From contig URVM01000008.1 of assembly GCA_900551325.1 (NCBI GenBank), forward strand, positions 62,001 to 126,000: a DNA stretch of 64,000 nucleotides, written 5' to 3'. The notes under the pieces are model-generated. The model searched no databases. It was not told the DNA's origin and saw nothing but the letters and a program-made list of their open reading frames with translations. This document shows positions 56,109 through 64,000 of the stretch, piece by piece. The DNA is from an uncultured Eubacteriales bacterium. GTDB taxonomy: Bacteria > Bacillota > Clostridia > Lachnospirales > Cellulosilyticaceae. A program made the position numbers and the translations under genes. Positions within the stretch are counted from its first letter, which is position 1. Each line of letters begins with the position of its first letter.

Positions 56109-57944
56109 ATGTTTGATATAAAAGAAGAACTAAAAAAACTTCCTAGCTCACCTGGCGTTTATCTCATGAAAAATGAGTTAGATCAAATTATCTATGTAGG
56201 TAAAGCAGTGAGCCTTAAAAATAGAGTAAAGCAATACTTTCAACAATCAAGAAATCATTCTATTAAAACTATAAGATTAGTAGAACAAATAAAAAGTTTT
56301 GAATATATTGTTACCTCTTCAGAACTAGAGGCACTAGTATTAGAGTGTAATTTAATTAAAAGATATAATCCTAAATATAATATTCGTTTAAAAGACGACA
56401 AACATTATCCTTATATACGGGTAGATACTCACACAGCATTTCCACGTGTAACTGTAGTAAGAAGTATGAAAAAGGATGGAGCCAAATACTTTGGACCCTA
56501 TACAGACTCTAATGCTATGTGGGAATTAGTAGAGCTTATTAAGAAGACATGGCCACTTCGTACATGTACACGTGTTTTGCCAAGAGATATTAATAAAGAG
56601 CGTGCTTGTCTTAATTATCATATTGGACAATGTAGTGGACCATGTATTGCCAAGATTAATGAGGAAGAGTATAAGTCCATTATAGACGAGGTTATAGCCT
56701 TTTTAAGTGGCAAATACCATGATATTATTAAGCGTTTGGAAAAAAGTATGGAAGAAGCTTCTATGAATCTAGAGTTTGAGAAGGCTGCTCTTATTCGTGA
56801 CCAACTAGCAGCTATTAAAAAGATAGAGCAAAAGCAAACAGCTACTAATAGTAGCATGGAAGATCAAGATGTTATTGCCTTTGCAAGAAGTGAGAAAGAT
56901 ACATTAATGCAAATATATTTTGTGCGTCAAGGCAAGCTTATAGGAAGGGAACATTTTCTTCTTAATGACACACAAGGAGAAGCTATAGAGACGTTATTTA
57001 GTGATTTTATTGTACAGTTTTATTCAGAAGCTACTTTTATTCCAAAGCAAATCTTAGTAGAAAAGATGCCAGAAGACCAACAAGTAGTAGAAGAATATTT
57101 AAGTATGCATAAAGGGAGTAAGGTAACTATTACATTGCCACAAAAAGGGACAAAACATAACTTATTAGAACTAGCTAGTAAAAATGCTTATATTACCTTA
57201 AGTCAATTCGGTGATGAGATAAGAAGACAAGAAGCAAAAACTAAAGGGGCATTAACTGAAATCCAAGAAGCCTTAGGTTTTAGTAAAGCACTTAATAGAA
57301 TTGAAGCTTATGATATTTCTAATACACAAGGTATAGAATCTGTAGGTGGCATGGTAGTCTTCGAAAATGGTAAACCTAAACGAAGTGATTATCGTAAGTT
57401 TAAGATTAAAAGTATTCAAGGACCTAATGACTATGGCAGTATGGAAGAAGTATTAGATCGTAGAATTGCAAGGCTTGTACAAAAGGGTGAGCAAGATAGT
57501 TTCACTAAAATGCCTGACCTAATATTGATGGATGGAGGCAAAGGACAAGTTGGTATAGCAGAAAAAGTACTAGGTCAATATGGTTTGAATATTCCAGTAT
57601 GTGGTATGGTTAAAGATGATAGGCATAGAACGAGGGGACTACTTTATCAAAATGAAGAAGTTATACTTAAACCAAACTCAGAAGGATTTAAGCTTATTAC
57701 ACGTATTCAAGATGAAGTCCATCGCTTTGCTATCGAGTATCATAAAAAGCTACGTAGTAAAGCTCAAGTACAATCTGTATTAGACGATATAAAGGGTGTA
57801 GGAAAAGAACGTAAGAAGTATTTAATGAATCACTTTAAAAGTGTTGAACGTTTAAGGCAAGCTTCGCTAGAAGAAATAGAAGCTGTACCAGGGATTACGA
57901 AAGATGTAGCAGGGAATATTTATACTTTTTTCCATAAAAGATAA
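56109..57944 (+). CDS. uvrC: excinuclease ABC subunit C
   Basis: Dual-incision nuclease of excision repair, 611 residues. N-terminal GIY-YIG domain (SPGVYLMKNELDQIIYVGKA), UVR motif (LEFEKAALIRDQ), RNase H-like domain with EAYDISNTQG, and C-terminal helix-hairpin-helix (VPGITKDVAGNIY). No LexA box was seen upstream, unlike uvrA. hprK follows 50 bases on, suggesting a uvrC-hprK-ROK transcript. Confidence 0.97.
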   Translation: MFDIKEELKKLPSSPGVYLMKNELDQIIYVGKAVSLKNRVKQYFQQSRNHSIKTIRLVEQIKSFEYIVTSSELEALVLECNLIKRYNPKYNIRLKDDKHYPYIRVDTHTAFPRVTVVRSMKKDGAKYFGPYTDSNAMWELVELIKKTWPLRTCTRVLPRDINKERACLNYHIGQCSGPCIAKINEEEYKSIIDEVIAFLSGKYHDIIKRLEKSMEEASMNLEFEKAALIRDQLAAIKKIEQKQTATNSSMEDQDVIAFARSEKDTLMQIYFVRQGKLIGREHFLLNDTQGEAIETLFSDFIVQFYSEATFIPKQILVEKMPEDQQVVEEYLSMHKGSKVTITLPQKGTKHNLLELASKNAYITLSQFGDEIRRQEAKTKGALTEIQEALGFSKALNRIEAYDISNTQGIESVGGMVVFENGKPKRSDYRKFKIKSIQGPNDYGSMEEVLDRRIARLVQKGEQDSFTKMPDLILMDGGKGQVGIAEKVLGQYGLNIPVCGMVKDDRHRTRGLLYQNEEVILKPNSEGFKLITRIQDEVHRFAIEYHKKLRSKAQVQSVLDDIKGVGKERKKYLMNHFKSVERLRQASLEEIEAVPGITKDVAGNIYTFFHKR

Positions 57945-57994
57945 ATGGTATAATCAAATATAGCTTATAAAAATTAGAAAAAAGGAGTAAAGGC

Positions 57995-58933
57995 ATGTAT
58001 TCTGTAAAAGTGAGTAAATTAGTAGAACATTTTAAACTTGAGCCTTTAACACCCCAAATTGAATATGAAGTAAGAGAAATTAAAGAGTCAGATGTAAATA
58101 GACCAGCATTACAATTAGCAGGATTCTTTGATTACTTTGACCCTACTAGATTACAGATTATAGGTAAAGTAGAGCATACTTATTTGGAGAAAATGCCAGA
58201 AGATAGAAGAAAAGAGTGTATTGAGCGTTTAATGAGCTACAAAGAAATACCTTGTATTGTTTTTTGTAGAGAAGAAATAGAACCTTTTCCAGAAATGGTT
58301 GCTTGTGCACAGGCAAGTGGTATTCCACTCTTTAAAACAGATGAATCTACAACTAGTTTCTTAGCAGAAGTAAATAAATGGTTACATGTAGAACTAGCAC
58401 CACGTATTTCTATGCATGGGGTACTTGTAGATATTTATGGAGAAGGTGTACTGATTACAGGAGAAAGTGGTATTGGTAAAAGTGAGACAGCTCTTGAACT
58501 TGTAAGAAGAGGACATCGTCTTGTAGCTGACGATGCAGTAGAAATTAAACGTATTTCAGGTACAACATTACTTGGTTCAGCACCAGAAGTTATCCGTCAC
58601 TTTATTGAAGTGCGTGGTATTGGTATTGTAGATATTAAACAAATCTTCGGTGTAGGGTCTGTGAAACAGATGAAAAATATTGACCTTGTCATTAAGCTTG
58701 AAAATTGGGATCAGAAAAAGCAATACGATAGATTAGGATTAACAAATGAATATATTGATATTTTAGGTATCAATGTAGTAAGTCATTCTATTCCTATTAG
58801 ACCAGGTAGAAACTTGGCTATTATATGTGAAACAGCAGCTATTAACTTTAGACAGAAAAAAATGGGTTATAACGCAGCAGAAGCATTGAATGAACGTGTT
58901 ATGAATAACTTACAAAACAACTTTAATAATTAA
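57995..58933 (+). CDS. hprK: HPr kinase/phosphorylase
   Basis: Bifunctional enzyme that phosphorylates Ser46 of HPr, central to carbon catabolite repression in Firmicutes; 312 residues. P-loop GESGIGKSE starts at residue 156; the HPrK/P motifs EVRGIGIVDIK and LADDAVEI-type (LVADDAVEIKRI) are present. Followed by a sugar kinase, which fits sugar-flux sensing. Confidence 0.96.
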   Translation: MYSVKVSKLVEHFKLEPLTPQIEYEVREIKESDVNRPALQLAGFFDYFDPTRLQIIGKVEHTYLEKMPEDRRKECIERLMSYKEIPCIVFCREEIEPFPEMVACAQASGIPLFKTDESTTSFLAEVNKWLHVELAPRISMHGVLVDIYGEGVLITGESGIGKSETALELVRRGHRLVADDAVEIKRISGTTLLGSAPEVIRHFIEVRGIGIVDIKQIFGVGSVKQMKNIDLVIKLENWDQKKQYDRLGLTNEYIDILGINVVSHSIPIRPGRNLAIICETAAINFRQKKMGYNAAEALNERVMNNLQNNFNN

Positions 58934-58953
58934 GTTTTTAAGGGAGGAAGACG

Positions 58954-59907
58954 ATGTATTATATTGGTGTGGATTTAGGCGGGACAACGATTAAAGTAGG
59001 CTTACTAAATGATGAATATACAATTATTGATAAAATGGTTATTCCGACAGGAGCAGAACGCTCCTCAGAAGAAGTACTTAAAGATATGGCCAAAGTGTGT
59101 AGACAGATTATGGACAAGCATGGTCTAACAGAAGAAAATGTACATTCTATCGGTATTGGTAGTCCAGGTATTGCTTCTCCAGTAGAAGGTATTATTCACT
59201 ATGCAAGTAACTTAAACTTTAACGAAGTAAATGTTAGAAAAGAAATTCAAAAGTACATCAACCTCAATGTATATGTAGAAAATGATGCCAACTGTGCCGC
59301 TTTAGCTGAAGCTGTATGTGGTGCAGCTAAAGGTGAAAAAGATGTAGTTGTTGTTACACTTGGAACAGGTGTAGGTGGTGGTATCATTATTGATGGCAAA
59401 GTATATAGCGGAGCATTTTGTGGTGGTGGTGAAATTGGTCACCATGTAATTGAGCTAAATGGTCGTCAATGTGGTTGTGGACGTAAAGGCTGTTGGGAGC
59501 AATATGCATCAGCTACAGCACTTATTAGTGATGCAAAAGTAGCAGCTAAAGAAAATCCAACTTCACAACTTGTAACATTAACAGAAGGCAACTTAGATAA
59601 TATGAATGCCAAAATTGTGTTTGATGCAGCACAAGATGGTGATGAAGTAGCAGGTAAAGTACTTGATCAATATTTTAGATATATAGCTCACGGTGTAGCA
59701 AATATCGTTTATATGTTACAACCTAGTACAGTAGTATTAGGTGGTGGAATGAGTGCTCAACAAGACAAGCTTACAGTACTAGTTACAAAGTATGTTGAAC
59801 AAGAAATGTGTCCAGGCTTAGAGCTTAGAAATCCTGTTAAAGCAGCTATACTTGGTAATGATGCAGGTATTATTGGTGCAGCATTAGTAGGTACAACACT
59901 TCAATAA
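58954..59907 (+). CDS. glk: ROK-family glucokinase
   Basis: 317 residues. Phosphate-binding DLGGTTIKVGLL, a second ATP motif GTGVGGGIIIDG, and the ROK zinc motif HHVIE...CGCGRKGCWEQYAS. Likely phosphorylates glucose; other hexoses are possible. 20 bases after hprK with AGGGAGG, same operon. Confidence 0.9.
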   Translation: MYYIGVDLGGTTIKVGLLNDEYTIIDKMVIPTGAERSSEEVLKDMAKVCRQIMDKHGLTEENVHSIGIGSPGIASPVEGIIHYASNLNFNEVNVRKEIQKYINLNVYVENDANCAALAEAVCGAAKGEKDVVVVTLGTGVGGGIIIDGKVYSGAFCGGGEIGHHVIELNGRQCGCGRKGCWEQYASATALISDAKVAAKENPTSQLVTLTEGNLDNMNAKIVFDAAQDGDEVAGKVLDQYFRYIAHGVANIVYMLQPSTVVLGGGMSAQQDKLTVLVTKYVEQEMCPGLELRNPVKAAILGNDAGIIGAALVGTTLQ

Positions 59908-59992
59908 TAGACCGATGTAAATATGGTAAATTATAGGAATAGAGCTTAGGATTAAGGAACATACTATATGCATTACCTACTAGGAGGAACAT

Positions 59993-60151
59993 ATGCTAGA
60001 GCAGGAACTCATGTGGAAAATAGAAAAAACAAGAGAACAACTTAATGATATTCTGGTAATGCATATAGGGCAGAAAGATAATGCTGATATACTTCATTTA
60101 AGTCATTGTTTAGATGAGCTAATATTAGAGTATATGGAACTCACTAAATGA
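59993..60151 (+). CDS. Spo0E-like aspartyl-phosphate phosphatase
   Basis: 52 residues with the Spo0E-family signature: an N-terminal helix WKIEKTREQLNDIL, and in the second helix LHLSHCLDELILEYME (S-x-x-L-D pattern). Such proteins dephosphorylate Spo0A-P and delay sporulation. AGGAGGAAC precedes ATG 59993 and a terminator follows the stop by 3 bases. The family assignment supports a spore-forming host. Confidence 0.82.
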   Translation: MLEQELMWKIEKTREQLNDILVMHIGQKDNADILHLSHCLDELILEYMELTK

Positions 60152-60154
60152 ACG

Positions 60155-60179
60155 GAGGTGTTGAGAAACACCTCTTTTT
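60155..60179 (+). terminator. terminator after the Spo0E-like gene
   Basis: GAGGTGTT-GAGA-AACACCTC followed by TTTTT. Confidence 0.92.
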
Positions 60180-60222
60180 CATATGGGTAGGAAAGTTTGT
60201 GGAAATTAGTGGGAGGCGTAAG

Positions 60223-61971
60223 ATGAATAAACAAAATATAATTAAGAAATATATTGTTAAATACAAGTGGTTGTATGTAGTTGGAATGATTACTTTATTA
60301 CTAGTAGACTATATGCAACTTTTTATCCCTCAAATCATAGGGGGTGTAACAGACGGGATTAAAGATGGAAGTATGACATCTAGTGGAATTTTACATATGG
60401 TATTAATGCTTGTAGGTGTTACCTTTATTATGGGACTTTGCCGTATAGGGTGGAGGCAGTGTATTATTGGGTCTTCTAGAAAGATAGAAAGAGATGTAAG
60501 AGAAGAAATTTTTGAGAAATGGGTAACTCTAGACAATCAGTATTTTAACCAACATAAAACAGGGAATTTAATGGCTTATGCTACAAATGATTTAAATGCT
60601 ATACGTATGATGGTAGGCCCTGGTGTCATTACTATCTTTGATGCTGTAGTTATGACAGTTATGGTTATTGGACAAATGGCATTTAATATTGATTTTAAAT
60701 TAACTGTAATAGCCATAATTCCTATGCCAATTATTGCTTTATGCAGTTATTACTTTGGTAGGGTTATAGAAAAACGTTTTAAAGAAAAGCAAGAAGCTTT
60801 CGCTGTTTTATCAGATAAAGTACAGGAAGCTTTTTCAGGAATAAAAGTTATAAAATCTTTTGTACAAGAACAGTATGACTTAAAAAACTTTGACCATATT
60901 GCTAAAGATAACTATACTAAGAACTTAAAGCTTACTAAGCTTTCAGCACTACTAGATCCTTTAGTTATTTTCTTAGTTGGTTCAAGCTTACTTATTTCTA
61001 TAGGTTATGGTGGATACCTAACCATGATTAACGAAATTACAATAGGAGACTTTGTTGCCTTTAATCAATATATATTAATGTTAAGCTGGCCAATGCAGGC
61101 TATTGCTATGGGAATCAATATTTTCGCACAAGGAATGGCCTCTGTAAAGAGAGTAGAAGAAGTACTTGAGACAACTACTCAAGTACAAGACAAAGAAGAA
61201 GCAGTTGAACTAAAGGATGTACAAGGGCATATTCGAATCAATCATCTTGATTTTAATTTCCCTGATAATAATCAAGTAGGACTTAAAGATATTTCTTTAG
61301 AAGTAAAACCAGGTGAAACTTTAGCCATTTTAGGTCGTACAGGTAGTGGTAAATCTACTTTAGTTAATCTATTGCTTAGACTTTATAATGCCCCTAAAGG
61401 TAGTATCTTCTTAGATGAGATAGATATTATGGACGCTAAGATTAAAGATGTAAGGCGTCAAATTGCATATGTGCCTCAAGATAACTTCTTATTTAGTGAT
61501 ACCATTAAAAACAATATAGGCTTTGGCGTAGATGAAGTAGGTGATGAAGCTGTAGAAATTGCAGCTATTAAGGCAGATGTACATAAAAATATTATTGATT
61601 TTCCTATGCAATATGAAACAGTTGTAGGAGAGAGGGGAACAACTCTTTCAGGTGGACAAAAACAAAGAGTATCTATTGCAAGAGCACTTTTATTAGAGGC
61701 ACCTATTTTAATACTAGATGACTCTTTATCTGCGGTAGATACAAAAACAGAAGAGCTTATCTTACATAACTTACATGAAGCACGTAAAGGTAAGACAAAT
61801 ATTATTATTGCTCATCGTATTTCAACTGTACGTCATGCAGAACATATTGTAGTTTTAGAAAATGGACATATTGCAGAATATGGTGACCACGAGACTCTAC
61901 TTAGAGCTAATGGAATATATACAGAAATGTATACTAAACAACAACTAGAAGAAGAGATAAGTGAGGCATAG
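60223..61971 (+). CDS. ABC exporter half-transporter, BmrC-like
   Basis: 582 residues: six membrane helices (about 15-300) then a nucleotide-binding domain with Walker A GRTGSGKST, signature LSGGQKQRVS and Walker B ILILDDSLSAVD. In the last motif Asp replaces the catalytic Glu, the hallmark of the degenerate subunit of heterodimeric exporters. An upstream in-frame ATG at 60148 overlaps the Spo0E-like stop and terminator, so ATG 60223 with GGGAGG is used. The partner follows 5 bases later. Substrate (drug or lipid) unknown. Confidence 0.88.
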   Translation: MNKQNIIKKYIVKYKWLYVVGMITLLLVDYMQLFIPQIIGGVTDGIKDGSMTSSGILHMVLMLVGVTFIMGLCRIGWRQCIIGSSRKIERDVREEIFEKWVTLDNQYFNQHKTGNLMAYATNDLNAIRMMVGPGVITIFDAVVMTVMVIGQMAFNIDFKLTVIAIIPMPIIALCSYYFGRVIEKRFKEKQEAFAVLSDKVQEAFSGIKVIKSFVQEQYDLKNFDHIAKDNYTKNLKLTKLSALLDPLVIFLVGSSLLISIGYGGYLTMINEITIGDFVAFNQYILMLSWPMQAIAMGINIFAQGMASVKRVEEVLETTTQVQDKEEAVELKDVQGHIRINHLDFNFPDNNQVGLKDISLEVKPGETLAILGRTGSGKSTLVNLLLRLYNAPKGSIFLDEIDIMDAKIKDVRRQIAYVPQDNFLFSDTIKNNIGFGVDEVGDEAVEIAAIKADVHKNIIDFPMQYETVVGERGTTLSGGQKQRVSIARALLLEAPILILDDSLSAVDTKTEELILHNLHEARKGKTNIIIAHRISTVRHAEHIVVLENGHIAEYGDHETLLRANGIYTEMYTKQQLEEEISEA

Positions 61972-61976
61972 AAAAG

Positions 61977-64000
61977 ATGAAAACAAAAACACAAGATCAT
62001 AGCCTTATAAAACGTTTATTAGTCTATACAAAACCCTATAAATTTTGGTTCCTCATTGTATTTTTATTAATGTTAGTAAGTACCTTTGCAGATTTATCAA
62101 AACCTGTCCTAATAGGGCGTGCTGTTGATTTGTTTACACAAGGATATAAGACACCTTATGTTATAACACAGGATATAGAAGGTACTATAGAATTTGATGG
62201 GGAAAAGCTACGTCATATAAGACCAACAGATGAGATATTAGTTGTACATCAAATGATTCAGTATAAAAATGTGTATTATTGGATAGAAAATATGTCTTTA
62301 GAGGACAGTCAGGCCCTTGAACATATGACACCTGAAACTTATAGTAAACAGTTAAGTACTACGAAGGAAGGTGTAAGTCTAGAAGTAAATGGGAATACTT
62401 ATACAGGACGTATATTAAATCAAGATGAGCTAAAGGTTTTGAGAAGTTTAAATATGCCAACACTTGCTCATTTAGCAGGACTATTTTTATTAGTGCTAGT
62501 GATTAGCTTTGGCTTTTTATATTTGCAAGTTCTTATTTTACAATATATAGGACAGAAAATTATTTTAACTCTTAGACATGAAATCTATGATAAGTTACTC
62601 AACCTACCAGATAGGTTTTATCATCATAACCCTATTGGGAAATTAGTAACCAGGGTTACTAATGATACAGAAACTTTAAATGAAATGTATACCAGTGTAT
62701 TAGTAAACCTACTAAAGCAAATTTTATTTATCCTAGGTGTTATGGTCATGATGGTTGTAACAGACTTTAAGACAGCACTATGGGTATTTGCACTTATTCC
62801 ACTTATTATTATTGGAACTTTAATTTATAAGTATTTTTCTAGAATTGCCTATAGAGAGATACGTAATAAATTAACTCAGATGAATACCTTTTTATCCGAA
62901 CATATTTCTGGGATGAAAATTATTCAAATCTTTACAAGAGAAGATGCTAAAGTTAATAAAATGAAGCATATTAATAAAGAACTATATAATGCTAGTATGA
63001 AAGAACTTATATCTTTTATGCTCTTTAGGCCGTTTATATTTTTCCTTTCTTATGTAGGAGTAGGATTGGTCCTTTTAGTAGGGGGAAATAGTGTCTTAAA
63101 GGGAGCTATGAGTGTAGGTGCTTTAATTATTATGGTATCTTATACAAAGGATTTCTTCGGACCAATAGAGCAATTAGCAGAGAATTTCAGTGTACTTCAA
63201 TCTGCTCTAGCTTCAGCAGAGAAGGTATTTACCATTCTAGATGAAGAAAATGAAATTGAAGATGGAACTTATGAAATTCAAGAAGACTTTAATGGCTCCA
63301 TAGAATTTAAAAATGTTTGGTTTGCTTATGAAGGAGAAGATTGGATTCTAAAAGATGTTTCCTTTAAAATTGAAGCAGGACAAAAGGTAGCCTTTGTAGG
63401 TGCAACAGGAGCTGGGAAAACTTCTATCTTAAGCCTTATTTGCCGTTATTACGACATACAAAAGGGTGAGATATTAATAGATGGACGTGACATTAAGAGT
63501 TATAAGATTGCCTCCTTAAGAAGTCAAGTAGGGCAAGTGCTTCAAGATGTGTTTATGTTTACGGGGGATATTAAAAGTAATATTCGCTTAGGATATAACA
63601 GCATTTCCCAGGAAACAATAGAAAAAGCAAGTAAACTTGTAAATGCCCATGAGTTTATAGATAAACTTCCAAATAAATATGACGAAAAAGTACTAGAAAG
63701 AGGGGCAAACCTTTCTACAGGCCAAAGACAATTAATTTCTTTTGCAAGAGCAGTAGCATATAATCCTAGAATTTTCATTCTAGATGAAGCAACAGCTAAT
63801 ATTGACACAGAAACAGAAAGTCTGATTCAAGATGCATTATATAAAATGATGGAAGGACGTACTACACTTATGGTAGCTCACCGCTTGTCTACAATCCAAC
63901 ATGCTGATAATATTATTGTGTTACATAAGGGGAAAGTTAGAGAAATGGGTACCCATCAAGAACTTCTTGGCAACAAAGGAATTTACTATAATCTTTATCA
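61977..64000 (+). CDS. ABC exporter half-transporter, BmrD-like (runs off the end)
   Basis: At least 674 residues, open to the window edge. After TM1 (about 20-40) it has an unusual extracytoplasmic insertion of roughly 110 residues (about 60-160) before TM2, as in BmrD/YheH of Bacillus subtilis (about 673 residues). The nucleotide-binding domain has Walker A GATGAGKTS, signature LSTGQRQL and a canonical Walker B ILDEATANID with catalytic Glu, complementing the degenerate partner. The stop codon must be just beyond base 64000 if the length is normal. Confidence 0.87.
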   Translation, partial: MKTKTQDHSLIKRLLVYTKPYKFWFLIVFLLMLVSTFADLSKPVLIGRAVDLFTQGYKTPYVITQDIEGTIEFDGEKLRHIRPTDEILVVHQMIQYKNVYYWIENMSLEDSQALEHMTPETYSKQLSTTKEGVSLEVNGNTYTGRILNQDELKVLRSLNMPTLAHLAGLFLLVLVISFGFLYLQVLILQYIGQKIILTLRHEIYDKLLNLPDRFYHHNPIGKLVTRVTNDTETLNEMYTSVLVNLLKQILFILGVMVMMVVTDFKTALWVFALIPLIIIGTLIYKYFSRIAYREIRNKLTQMNTFLSEHISGMKIIQIFTREDAKVNKMKHINKELYNASMKELISFMLFRPFIFFLSYVGVGLVLLVGGNSVLKGAMSVGALIIMVSYTKDFFGPIEQLAENFSVLQSALASAEKVFTILDEENEIEDGTYEIQEDFNGSIEFKNVWFAYEGEDWILKDVSFKIEAGQKVAFVGATGAGKTSILSLICRYYDIQKGEILIDGRDIKSYKIASLRSQVGQVLQDVFMFTGDIKSNIRLGYNSISQETIEKASKLVNAHEFIDKLPNKYDEKVLERGANLSTGQRQLISFARAVAYNPRIFILDEATANIDTETESLIQDALYKMMEGRTTLMVAHRLSTIQHADNIIVLHKGKVREMGTHQELLGNKGIYYNLY

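Overview
The window is AT-rich Firmicute (Clostridia) chromosome. The evidence is strong AGGAGG ribosome-binding sites, frequent GTG/TTG starts, Spo0E-like and HPr-kinase genes, stalk-domain secreted proteins, a Gram-positive LexA box, and the DUF1385-prmC-prfA order common in Clostridia. A Lachnospirales/Cellulosilyticum-like host is my guess from gene style and cannot be proven here.

Left flank (1-3.9 kb): the end of meso-diaminopimelate dehydrogenase and a monoacylglycerol-lipase-like hydrolase. Then come about 2 kb without proteins. This stretch holds a long imperfect palindrome (1795-2036) and two tandem, homologous, large structured RNAs (about 2225-2745 and 2836-3345). Each RNA has a C-rich and a G-rich hairpin loop that are complementary to each other, and the pairing covaries between the copies. 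They resemble the ROOL/GOLLD class of giant bacterial RNAs.

Mobile element (3920-25533, 21.6 kb): it is bounded by 43-bp direct repeats (one mismatch) that match the 3' half of a tRNA-Arg(CCU). In order it carries an outward-facing tyrosine integrase, an XRE repressor with a divergent operator/promoter region, a small excisionase-like protein, a phage/plasmid-type Rep protein, and a complete type I restriction-modification operon (hsdR-hsdM-hsdS). Next is a three-gene set with its own terminators: a 1584-aa GHKL-ATPase/SF1-helicase fusion, an uncharacterised 260-aa protein, and a 281-aa protein with a C-terminal hydrophobic segment. ParA/ParB follow, then an 80-aa gene behind a promoter with an embedded LexA box, a 96-aa gene, a frameshifted fragment and a three-unit HNH protein. 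No relaxase, conjugation or capsid genes are visible. This looks like a plasmid-like integrated element carrying a defence cargo.

Right flank (25.5-64 kb) is ordinary chromosome. It holds two alpha/beta hydrolases and a TetR regulator, a chemotaxis receptor, and a leftward polyamine operon (speD-speE-speB). These are followed by a Lon-family protease, an orphan acetolactate synthase small subunit, a PAS-GGDEF-EAL protein, rho, rpmE, DUF1385, prmC and prfA. Next are small membrane and lipoproteins, a ZIP transporter, two stalk-domain secreted proteins, DUF1540 and repeat proteins, and uvrB-uvrA (SOS box before uvrA). The window ends with uvrC-hprK-ROK kinase, a Spo0E-like gene and a heterodimeric ABC exporter pair resembling BmrC/BmrD; the second subunit runs off the end.
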